Part shown: positions 1 to 6,225 of the stretch, piece by piece
How the letters are laid out: each line of letters opens with the position of its first letter
Position numbering within the stretch: position 1 is the stretch's first letter
Assembly: GCA_030426005.1 (NCBI GenBank)
Contig: JAUHZM010000049.1
Location: 1-13,947, forward strand
Source: Gammaproteobacteria bacterium
Lineage (GTDB): Bacteria; Pseudomonadota; Gammaproteobacteria; Arenicellales; Arenicellaceae
Direction: 5' to 3'
Length of the DNA stretch: 13,947 bases
The notes under the pieces: generated by a model
What the model saw: only the letters and a program-made list of their open reading frames with translations
Told to the model about the DNA's origin: nothing
Database searches by the model: none
Made by a program: the position numbers and the translations under genes

Positions 1-1
1 G

Positions 2-18
2 CCTCGATGGTATCGAGG
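2..18 (-). terminator. Possible terminator hairpin downstream of the DUF805 gene
   Basis: A perfect inverted repeat, CCTCGAT-GGT-ATCGAGG, has 7-bp arms around a 3-base loop. It begins about 10 bases past the TAA stop of the minus-strand DUF805 gene, where a transcription terminator would sit. The expected run of U would lie beyond the window edge and cannot be checked. It could equally serve a convergent gene outside the window. Confidence 0.4.
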
Positions 19-27
19 GAGTCCGAA

Positions 28-594
28 TTACTCTTGATACATGCTTTCGTACTGTTGTGCTCGTTCTACGTAGTCCTGGTAAGCAGGAATCGCGACAGCG
101 GCGAGTACCCCGATCATGAAGATAGGGAAGATCAACGAACCTAGGTAAACCCAGATATTATTCGCGGCCGGTGGTTGACCGTATTTATTCCCAGTTTTGG
201 TACCTGGCATGAAAATCAGGATCAATGCCACAATGAAGTTGACCAATGGCACCAACATTAAAAGTGATAGCCAGCCGGTTTGGTTGATGTCATTGAAGCG
301 CCGCTTTGCGATAATAAACGAGTACACGATAAGCGCAATATAGACAATCGCCATCAGTGCGAGAGTGAGACCACCTATGGCCCCCGGACCCTCCTCGGTG
401 CTCGTGGCCCCACCGATCGCGGCAAAGACTGCGAATATCGGGAGCGAAATCAGCATTGATAAGAAACCATAGGCCAGGTAGCGGAGGCGGCCGATGCGAC
501 CGTGTACCGCAAATACTTTTGGTTGATATGGGGTATTGTCAGACCCTTGAGAAATGTCAGCGTTGGGGGCTTGATAAGGATTATTTGTTGGCAT
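28..594 (-). CDS. DUF805-family inner membrane protein with pilin-like C-terminal helix
   Basis: The product is a 188-residue membrane protein of unknown function. DUF805 hallmarks are in order: GRIGRLRY at residues 32-39 just before the first membrane helix (about 40-61), RRFNDINQTGW at 98-108 between helices, and PGTKTGNKYG at 130-139 after the third or fourth helix. The family normally ends near there. This protein adds a further hydrophobic helix (about 147-170) running into GVLAAVAIPAYQDYVERAQ (161-179), which closely matches the N-terminal helix of type IV pilins but lacks the upstream G-FTLIE peptidase site. The N-terminus NNPYQAPNA is a short motif shared with the divergent neighbour. 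The ATG at 594-592 is preceded by GGAG (minus strand, 603-600) at a good distance. DUF805 membership is clear; the role is unknown. Confidence 0.87.
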   Translation of the reverse strand: MPTNNPYQAPNADISQGSDNTPYQPKVFAVHGRIGRLRYLAYGFLSMLISLPIFAVFAAIGGATSTEEGPGAIGGLTLALMAIVYIALIVYSFIIAKRRFNDINQTGWLSLLMLVPLVNFIVALILIFMPGTKTGNKYGQPPAANNIWVYLGSLIFPIFMIGVLAAVAIPAYQDYVERAQQYESMYQE

Positions 595-629
595 AAAAAC
601 TCCGTTTTATCCATTTATGTGGTTGTTAT

Positions 630-659
630 TTTATTCGCAAACCGGATTGATGCTTTCAA
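630..659 (-). promoter_or_regulatory. Candidate sigma70 promoter for the DUF805 gene
   Basis: Reading the minus strand, TTGAAA (659-654) and AATAAA (635-630) are separated by 18 bases and lie about 35 bases before the ATG. The -35 box matches consensus at 4 of 6 positions and the -10 box at 4 of 6. The -35 box falls inside the inverted repeat at 645-661. This is a pattern match only. Confidence 0.3.
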
Positions 660-661
660 TC
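645..661. repeat. Operator-like inverted repeat in the divergent intergenic region
   Basis: GATTGA-TGCTT-TCAATC is a perfect 6-bp inverted repeat with a 5-base spacer. It lies between the two divergent membrane-protein genes and covers the candidate -35 box of the minus-strand one. Its left arm and spacer (GATTGATGCT, 645-654) recur as a direct repeat at 740-749, just before the Shine-Dalgarno of the plus-strand gene. The geometry suits a dimeric repressor, but no regulator is identified. Confidence 0.35.
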
Positions 662-739
662 TGGTTGGCAGTAGTTTAGCATCCGATAAGCGCGTACGAA
701 ATTGGGAATTGTCATTTGTGGCATTGCTGTACGCGATTT

Positions 740-749
740 GATTGATGCT
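740..749 (+). repeat. Second copy of the 10-bp intergenic repeat GATTGATGCT
   Basis: This is an exact copy of bases 645-654, ending 3 bases before the CGGAG ribosome-binding site (753-757) of the gene starting at 764. Only the left half of the inverted repeat is present here. A protein binding both copies could control both divergent genes; this is inference. Confidence 0.35.
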
Positions 750-763
750 ACACGGAGATTGGA

Positions 764-1510
764 ATGTCTGATATTTACAAAGCCCCCCAGGCAAGTTTGA
801 ATGAGCCGACCGAACCAGGCGAATATGGGTCACTGGAACGCGGACTGGCGGGTCAGTATGAGCTAAAACCAGTTGAAGTAATTAAGCAAGCCTGGGCGAT
901 GTTGCCTGGTATGAAGTTGCCATTCTGGATTGCTGCGATTATTTACGGCTCATTGTCAATGGTGTTTTCATTTGTGACCACAAAAGTTGCAGGCGACCCT
1001 GCTGTCGGTTCTGTTAACTGGGTTGGCTATATCGCGATGAATCTGCTGCAAATGATCGTTCTGACACCAATGGCGGCTGGAATGATGATGATTGGTATCA
1101 AGCATGCGGTAGGTGCGCCGGTGAATTTCAATGAAATTTATCAGCATTTTGACAAGACTATGCCGCTGTTCTTGACCATGTTTCTGATGTACATCTTGAT
1201 CATTATTGGCTTTATATTATTGATTATTCCTGGTTTGTACCTATCAGTTGGTTTCGCTCTGGCGATGCCGTTGGTGGTGGACAAACGCATGGGGCCGATA
1301 GAGGCGTTGACGACTTCCTGTAAAGCTATTACACACAAATGGTTTAATTTTTTCGGGTTTTGGATTCTGAGTATGCTGGTCGTTCTTGCAGGGATTTTAG
1401 CTCTGGTCGTAGGTGTGGTTTGGGCTTATCCGCTCGTAGTGCTTGGCATTGGGATTATCTATCGAGACATCTTCGGGGTTGAAGCACATACGTTAAATTC
1501 GTCCAATTAA
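764..1510 (+). CDS. Multi-pass membrane protein, BPSS1780/DUF975-like
   Basis: The product is a 248-residue inner-membrane protein with about five or six helices, at roughly 53-73, 86-112, 133-155, 157-173, 197-217 and 218-233. The signature stretch is IPGLYLSVGFALAMPLVVD (155-173), then GPIEALTTSCKA (177-188) and a further helix. That 'IPGxYL ... plvvd ... EAL..S' arrangement is seen in BPSS1780-type and DUF975-like membrane proteins, which have no assigned reaction. The N-terminus IYKAPQASL resembles NPYQAPNAD of the divergent DUF805 protein. The ATG has a good Shine-Dalgarno, CGGAG, 6 bases upstream. A 57-bp gap separates it from the RDD gene, so it may be transcribed with the operon downstream. 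Family placement is from memory of the motif and is moderately sure. Confidence 0.72.
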   Translation: MSDIYKAPQASLNEPTEPGEYGSLERGLAGQYELKPVEVIKQAWAMLPGMKLPFWIAAIIYGSLSMVFSFVTTKVAGDPAVGSVNWVGYIAMNLLQMIVLTPMAAGMMMIGIKHAVGAPVNFNEIYQHFDKTMPLFLTMFLMYILIIIGFILLIIPGLYLSVGFALAMPLVVDKRMGPIEALTTSCKAITHKWFNFFGFWILSMLVVLAGILALVVGVVWAYPLVVLGIGIIYRDIFGVEAHTLNSSN

Positions 1511-1567
1511 AGTCGCGTTGTAACCACTCAAGAAAACCACCTCGTACAATTAATCTAGGCGCTCGAT

Positions 1568-2260
1568 TTGTCAGATAAGATTGACACCATTCACCTGGTG
1601 GAGACACCAGAGGGGACCGATTTGCATGCGGAAGTGGCGGGCGTAGTGCCGCGTGCCTTGGCCTATGGTGTTGATTTTCTAGTGCGATTGGGGATCCTAT
1701 TCGTATTCGGCCTAATTGTTAGCTTTACTGGCGGCAAATTAGGTGGGCTCTGGTTAGTGGTGTTTTTTCTCCTAGAGTGGGGCTACCCGGTCTTTTATGA
1801 AGTGTATCGAGACGGACAGTCAATCGGTAAGCGCGCGTTCAATCTGCGTGTTGTCAGTGAAGACTTGACTCCTATCAAATTTGGGCCGTCTGTGGTGCGG
1901 AATTTGCTGCGCACGGCGGACATTTTTCCATTTTTGTATATTTTTGGCGTGATTAGCATGACCATCTCGGCTCGCTTTCAGCGCTTAGGTGATCTGGCTG
2001 CCAAGTCACTGGTGATCTATGACGATAATCAGCAGTACAACACCACTGCGCTGAGCGACGTGACTCCGATCGCGCCGACGATTCCGTTGAGCGAAGATTT
2101 ACAAACTGCGTTTATCAATTTTGCGCTTAATCGTGGCAATCTGTCGCATTCACGCCAAGTTGAGATTGCCGAGATTATTCAGTCCAAAATTCCAAACCAA
2201 AGTAATGACCCAGTTGGCTACGTGCGTGGTGTTGGGAAATGGTTATTAGGTGCCAAGTAG
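1568..2260 (+). CDS. RDD-family membrane protein, first gene of the MoxR operon
   Basis: The product is a 230-residue RDD protein. The domain spans about residues 24-152. RALAYGVDFLVR (29-40) holds the namesake Arg and first Asp in helix 1. GQSIGKRAFNLRVV (83-96) follows helix 2. RNLLRTADIFP (111-121) and RFQRLGDLAAKSLV (136-149) follow. A soluble tail (153-230) of about 75 residues completes it, as is common for RDD proteins encoded beside MoxR. The start is TTG: an in-frame TAG at 1556-1558 excludes anything earlier, no ATG is near, and MSDKIDTIHLVETPEG reads like the family N-terminus. No clear Shine-Dalgarno precedes it, so translation may be weak. Some RDD proteins have been linked to ion transport, but nothing here fixes a function. 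It lies 28 bp before the SpoIIM gene. Confidence 0.9.
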   Translation: MSDKIDTIHLVETPEGTDLHAEVAGVVPRALAYGVDFLVRLGILFVFGLIVSFTGGKLGGLWLVVFFLLEWGYPVFYEVYRDGQSIGKRAFNLRVVSEDLTPIKFGPSVVRNLLRTADIFPFLYIFGVISMTISARFQRLGDLAAKSLVIYDDNQQYNTTALSDVTPIAPTIPLSEDLQTAFINFALNRGNLSHSRQVEIAEIIQSKIPNQSNDPVGYVRGVGKWLLGAK

Positions 2261-2270
2261 GGCGATTGTG

Positions 2271-2277
2271 AGAGGAG
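2271..2277 (+). promoter_or_regulatory. Ribosome-binding site supporting the GTG start of the SpoIIM gene
   Basis: AGAGGAG lies 11 bases before GTG 2289. An in-frame TAA at 2280-2282 rules out any earlier start, so the GTG is the first usable codon. The spacing is a little long. Confidence 0.55.
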
Positions 2278-2288
2278 TATAACTGCGC

Positions 2289-3278
2289 GTGAAACAACTG
2301 GAGTTTGAGAATCATTACCGCGAATTCTGGCAGCATATGGAGAATCTGCTGGACGACAAAGATGACATCGATGCATCGCTGATTGAACGTTTCCCCGCGG
2401 ATTATCGTCGTCTGTGCCAACACCTTGCGGTGGCAAAGAGTCGACGCTATGCACCGGGACTGACCAATCGTCTGAATTACCTAGTACAACGAGGTTATCA
2501 AAAATTGTATGGCCAACGGGTAAAAGATCAGGGGATTTTGGTGGAGTACTTTGTGCGCGGATTTCCGGCCGCCTTGCGTCGCAATGGACGCTACCTGTGG
2601 ATTGCCGGTGTGGCCTTTGTGCTGCCGTACATACTTATGATGATTGCCTGCATGATGAATGATCAAATGCTGTACTCGGTGATGGATCCAGCATCGGTGC
2701 GCGGTATGGAATCGATGTACAGACCGGGCGCGGACAAATTCGGGCGCGAGGATGAAGCCGCCACCGATCTGTTCATGTTTGGGTTTTATATTTACAACAA
2801 CATTGGCATTGCCTTTCGTTGTTTCGCCACGGGTTTGTTCTTCGGCGTCGGCAGTTTATTCACGCTGGTATTCAATGGGGTTGTGATTGGTGGTGTGTCC
2901 GGGCACCTGACTGCCCTTGAGTATACCGAGACTTTTTATCCCTTCGTGGTCGGGCACGGCTCGTTTGAATTGACTGCGATTGTATTTAGTGGTGCAGCCG
3001 GCTTGAAACTTGGTTGGGCGCTTTTGTCGCCGGGGCGTTTGAGTCGCTTGCAAGCGATGCAGGCCGCTGCATCCGATGCCATAAAAATCATGTATGGCAC
3101 GTTTATCATGTTGACCATCGCTGCCTTGATCGAGGCGTTTTGGTCGGCATCGGCAGTGATTCCTAATGAGGTTAAATACGCGGTCGGCGCCTTGCTCTGG
3201 ATTTTGGTTTATTACTACTGTTTTTTCTACGCACGTCCGCAAATTCGTGCCTACATCGCCGCCCATGAATCTCGATAA
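2289..3278 (+). CDS. SpoIIM-family (DUF95) integral membrane protein
   Basis: The product is a 329-residue membrane protein. Residues 1-98 are a soluble helical region; five or so membrane helices follow from about 101. The family core is FYIYNNIGIAFRCFATG (166-182), a glycine-rich helix ending NGVVIGGVSGH (196-206), then VGHGSFELTAIVFSGAAGL (221-239) and ALIEAFWSAS (279-288). These match the DUF95/SpoIIM domain, here with an extra N-terminal region as in MoxR-linked members. The name comes from a Bacillus engulfment protein and does not imply sporulation here. Start is GTG. Its last 14 bases overlap the next gene, which suggests translational coupling. Likely role (inference): membrane component of the assembly served by the MoxR ATPase. 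Confidence 0.92.
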   Translation: MKQLEFENHYREFWQHMENLLDDKDDIDASLIERFPADYRRLCQHLAVAKSRRYAPGLTNRLNYLVQRGYQKLYGQRVKDQGILVEYFVRGFPAALRRNGRYLWIAGVAFVLPYILMMIACMMNDQMLYSVMDPASVRGMESMYRPGADKFGREDEAATDLFMFGFYIYNNIGIAFRCFATGLFFGVGSLFTLVFNGVVIGGVSGHLTALEYTETFYPFVVGHGSFELTAIVFSGAAGLKLGWALLSPGRLSRLQAMQAAASDAIKIMYGTFIMLTIAALIEAFWSASAVIPNEVKYAVGALLWILVYYYCFFYARPQIRAYIAAHESR

Positions 3279-4032
3279 TCTGATTATTGCTACACGGGTT
3301 CGAACTGGTTGGTCGGCGATTGACCTCGGGTTCGTGGTGGCTCGGCAATTTTGGCTTCGATCTTTGCTGCTATACCTCACGATTGCTACGCCGGTATTTA
3401 TTGCCTGTCACAGCTATTTTGATACCAACTATTGGGTGCCGTATGTAATTCTCTGGTGGTGTAAGCCACTGTTTGAACGGCCGATTCTCTTTATGTTGAG
3501 TCGCGAATTATTCAAACAACCGATGGGCTATTGGCGTACCCTGAGCCATTGGCGTGACTGGCTCCTGCCGGGCTTGGGTTGGGTTTTGACGTTGCGCCGG
3601 ATTAGCATCACCCGTGGTATGTATGCGCCGGTGACTCTATTGGAACGACCGTCTGCGTCCGATTACAACAAGCGTACATTGGTGCTAGGGAATAATTTTG
3701 CCAGTCAGGCTACCTGGTTGACGGTGGTGTTGTATCACATTGAGTCGTTCCTGGTGTTGGCGGTGGCCGTGCTGTTGGCGACACTGTTTCCGAATCACAT
3801 AGAATTTAATTTTGCTTTTTTTAATTCCCTGGCCGAACACAGTCTCGTTGTCGATTACGGTTCTTTATTGCTGGTCGCAGTGGTGGCACCGTTTTACACA
3901 GCAGCGGGTTTTATGTTGTATATCTGTCGGCGGGTTGAGTTAGAAGGTTGGGACATTGAAATTTGTTTTCGTGACTGGGTGGCCAATTCCTCGAGCCCGA
4001 CAGAGCAGGTATCTGGAGTTGCCCATGATTAA
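3265..4032 (+). CDS. Unnamed membrane protein of the MoxR operon
   Basis: The product is a 255-residue membrane protein I cannot assign to a named family. The ATG at 3265 sits inside the end of the SpoIIM gene, giving MNLDNLIIATRVRTGWSAID; an in-frame start further upstream (3166) would force a long overlap and is unlikely. Hydrophobic segments lie at about 33-48, 56-75, 97-112 (weak), 151-176 and 198-220. After the last helix comes YICRRVELEGWDIEICFRDW (219-238), which from memory resembles the closing motif of membrane proteins at this slot in related MoxR operons. The C-terminus is short and polar. There is no visible Shine-Dalgarno, so translation probably depends on ribosomes finishing the SpoIIM gene. 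The next gene starts 8 bases before its end. The gene's reality is clear from frame, overlaps and context; the function is unknown. Confidence 0.85.
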   Translation: MNLDNLIIATRVRTGWSAIDLGFVVARQFWLRSLLLYLTIATPVFIACHSYFDTNYWVPYVILWWCKPLFERPILFMLSRELFKQPMGYWRTLSHWRDWLLPGLGWVLTLRRISITRGMYAPVTLLERPSASDYNKRTLVLGNNFASQATWLTVVLYHIESFLVLAVAVLLATLFPNHIEFNFAFFNSLAEHSLVVDYGSLLLVAVVAPFYTAAGFMLYICRRVELEGWDIEICFRDWVANSSSPTEQVSGVAHD

Positions 4033-4804
4033 GCGGTGGCGTACCGGTTGGCTGCTTGTCCTGTGGCTGTGTGTCACATCTCAGGTGCTGGCGCAGCAAG
4101 ACAATCTCAAGCTCAAAGAGGGCGAGGAATTGCCGCGAGCTCCAATTGCTGAGCAAGCACATGAATCAATCACCGAGATTCTGGCCACGGATGATTTTTC
4201 GCGTACCAAAACGGTGACACGATGGAAAAAGAAAGAAAAACCAGAGAAAAAGGAAGACGATGAGGAGTCTTATCCAGACTGGATGATCGGTTTGACCGAA
4301 GCCTTAGAAAATGCTGGGGATTTCTTTGAAGGCATGGCGCTGATTTTCAAAATCTTGTTGTGGGCTTTATTAGCCTGGATTGTGGTGTATGTGGTGCGTC
4401 GTTACCATGGTGACGTTGGCCGTTTTATCCGCAACTTAAACCAGGACAAAGGCTCACGCGAACTTCCGACCACGCTATTCGGTTTAGATGTCAAGAAAAC
4501 CAGCTTACCCAAAGATGTGGTCGCGGTTTCGAAAAAGCTCTGGGGTCAGGGCGATCATCGTGGCGCGACCGCAACCTTGTTGCAGGCCAGTCTGATCAAG
4601 TTATTGCACGACCACGATTGCACCTTTTTCGATTCCGATACGGAGACCGAGTGTGGTCAGCGAATTGAATCACAAGCGACACCAGAAATGAGTACATATA
4701 TGTGGTCGTTGATTCGTCGTTGGCAACAGGTGGCGTATGCGCACCGAGTACCGTCTGAGGCGCAGTTTAATCAGCTGTGCACCGGTTGGCAGGAGGTATT
4801 CTAG
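4025..4804 (+). CDS. DUF4129-like membrane-anchored protein
   Basis: The product is a 259-residue protein. A signal peptide (residues 1-23, likely cut after VLA) leads to an extra-cytoplasmic segment of about 80 residues. This contains a charged tract, lysine-rich then acidic, at 66-82. One membrane helix (about 105-125) is followed by a cytoplasmic C-terminal domain. Residues 165-256 resemble DUF4129: GDHRGATATLLQASLIKLL (176-194) fits the 'G..R.A...L..A.L..L' helix, and TETECGQRI (206-214) fits the following conserved Thr/Glu stretch. The ATG at 4025 has TGGAG 6 bases upstream and removes the 23 residues a more upstream in-frame start would add; it also places the signal peptide at the true N-terminus. 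It overlaps its upstream neighbour by 8 bp and its downstream one by 1 bp. DUF4129 assignment is moderately sure; the role is unknown. Confidence 0.8.
   Translation: MIKRWRTGWLLVLWLCVTSQVLAQQDNLKLKEGEELPRAPIAEQAHESITEILATDDFSRTKTVTRWKKKEKPEKKEDDEESYPDWMIGLTEALENAGDFFEGMALIFKILLWALLAWIVVYVVRRYHGDVGRFIRNLNQDKGSRELPTTLFGLDVKKTSLPKDVVAVSKKLWGQGDHRGATATLLQASLIKLLHDHDCTFFDSDTETECGQRIESQATPEMSTYMWSLIRRWQQVAYAHRVPSEAQFNQLCTGWQEVF
4791..4796 (+). promoter_or_regulatory. Consensus Shine-Dalgarno fixing the GTG start of the DUF4350 gene
   Basis: AGGAGG lies 7 bases before GTG 4804, inside the last codons of the DUF4129-like gene. It is the strongest ribosome-binding site in the operon. It argues for GTG 4804, which shares one base with the preceding TAG, over an ATG nine codons upstream at 4777. 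Confidence 0.8.
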
Positions 4805-6225
4805 TGCAAGGTCGTGTTATCTGGTTGGCGTCGCTGGTATTGTTGGGACTGTTCGGTACCTGGTTTTATTTGACCCATGAGCGGGTCGAAGAAGAAGTAT
4901 GGCTGGGCGAGAGCAAAGAGGCTAAAAGAAACCCTTACCTTGCGGCTGAGCGGTATCTGGATGGGCGCAATGTGGACGTCGTGCGCAGTGAGACGGAGGC
5001 CGATTTCGACGCTATTCCGACTGGTTCCGTGGTCATGATTTCACGTGCCGACAATATGTTGGTATCGGAGTCTAAAATAGACGCCGCGTTGGAATGGGTG
5101 GCCGATGGAGGCACCCTGGTCGTCGGTGCTGGTATGGAAGTTCAGGGATACGACTCGATCTTTACACGGTTTGGAATCGTGCCACATGCACATCTTTCGG
5201 AATTCGCTGCGGCGTTGAAAGATGAGGTTGAAAAAGAGCTCTCTACCAGCGAGCGGATGCGTGAAGCGAACCGGAAGTTGGAGGAAAAGAAGGCGAAAGA
5301 GGCGGCGCAAAATGCCGATTCAGAACCAGACGCATCACCCGATGCTTCGCAAGACGACGAGACTCTGGACGATGGCATGGACGAGGAGGAGCTCGATGAA
5401 CTTACCTCAATCTTCATTGGCGCAATGAATCGGCAACACAGCCATAGCTATTTCAGTACAGACCTGTTTACTGACGACGAGCAGGTATACATGGCTAAAG
5501 TGGATCGCTACATACTCTTGCATCCATGGATTTCAAGTGACGCCGAGGTGGAAGAGGCTGGAATCGAAGAGTCGGACCAGTGGTCAGCTGCAACTGGATC
5601 GGAGATTGATGTTGAACCCTGGGTGGTACGAGATCAATACGGCCCCAGGCTGTTGGACTTTGATTATGGTGAAGGTCGGTTTGTGGCTGTGTCGAGTGCC
5701 GATTACTGGAATAACGGCCATATCGGCGAAGCAGATCATGCATTCGTGCTCTCTCAACTCGTTCCTGACGGCACCAGTCTACATTTATTTTACGATGTCG
5801 ACGCTGAGTCACTATGGGGACTGATCTATCGCCATTTCTTCGAGTTTTTAATCATCGCGGCTGGCTTGTTGATATTGTGGCTATGGCGACGCGGTATTCG
5901 TACTCAAATGTTACGACGAGTGGTGAATCATCAACGCCGTAACTTTGCAGAGCATCTGGAAGCGAGCACACGCTACCTTGTGAATAAGAAACAATGGGCA
6001 CCATTGGTGGATTCGCTACGCGACGATGTTGATGCACGACTGCGATTGGTTGCGCCCGGTTTCAAGGATTTACCAACGGCAGAGCAGGTAGAGCAGCTAG
6101 TAGAACTCACGGGAATAGGGCGTGCGGAAGCCGAGTACTGGCTCGGTCCGGCACAGGAAATCAAAGATCAATACGAACTTTTTAATGCGTTAAAAGTCGG
6201 CAATTTAATACGGAAAAAGCTATGA
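4804..6225 (+). CDS. DUF4350-domain membrane protein
   Basis: The product is a 473-residue protein with an N-terminal membrane helix (about 4-23) and a second at about 346-361. The loop between them should lie outside the cytoplasm. KRNPYLAAERYL (41-52) and the region to about residue 130, including VVMISRADN (76-84) and DGGTLVVGAG (101-110), match the DUF4350 start, a glutamine-amidotransferase-like fold with no catalytic triad evident. Residues 137-205 are a highly charged insertion: a probable coiled coil (about 138-168), then a strongly acidic stretch. The domain resumes, with GEGRFVAVSSADYWNN at 289-304. After helix 2 comes a cytoplasmic helical tail with NHQRRNFAEHLEASTRYL (375-392). 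The start is GTG with a consensus ribosome-binding site. Its last 4 bases are shared with the MoxR start. It lies directly before MoxR; its reaction, if any, is unknown. Confidence 0.87.
   Translation: MQGRVIWLASLVLLGLFGTWFYLTHERVEEEVWLGESKEAKRNPYLAAERYLDGRNVDVVRSETEADFDAIPTGSVVMISRADNMLVSESKIDAALEWVADGGTLVVGAGMEVQGYDSIFTRFGIVPHAHLSEFAAALKDEVEKELSTSERMREANRKLEEKKAKEAAQNADSEPDASPDASQDDETLDDGMDEEELDELTSIFIGAMNRQHSHSYFSTDLFTDDEQVYMAKVDRYILLHPWISSDAEVEEAGIEESDQWSAATGSEIDVEPWVVRDQYGPRLLDFDYGEGRFVAVSSADYWNNGHIGEADHAFVLSQLVPDGTSLHLFYDVDAESLWGLIYRHFFEFLIIAAGLLILWLWRRGIRTQMLRRVVNHQRRNFAEHLEASTRYLVNKKQWAPLVDSLRDDVDARLRLVAPGFKDLPTAEQVEQLVELTGIGRAEAEYWLGPAQEIKDQYELFNALKVGNLIRKKL

Noticed and set aside
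502..741. Small plus-strand open frame across the DUF805 start and the intergenic region
   Set aside because: It overlaps a well-supported gene on the other strand, lacks a ribosome-binding site and resembles no family.
3166..3264. N-terminal extension of the unnamed membrane protein from an upstream ATG
   Set aside because: It would overlap the SpoIIM gene by more than 100 bp and adds a polar stretch; the ATG at 3265 fits the overlap pattern of the operon.
2289..3278. SpoIIM homology taken as a sign of sporulation
   Set aside because: MoxR-linked SpoIIM-family proteins occur widely in non-sporulating bacteria, and no other sporulation gene is present.
5142..5417. Serine-rich open frame on the minus strand inside the DUF4350 gene
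   Set aside because: It is the antisense reading of the Glu/Asp/Lys-rich insertion; it has no ribosome-binding site and the plus-strand gene is clear.
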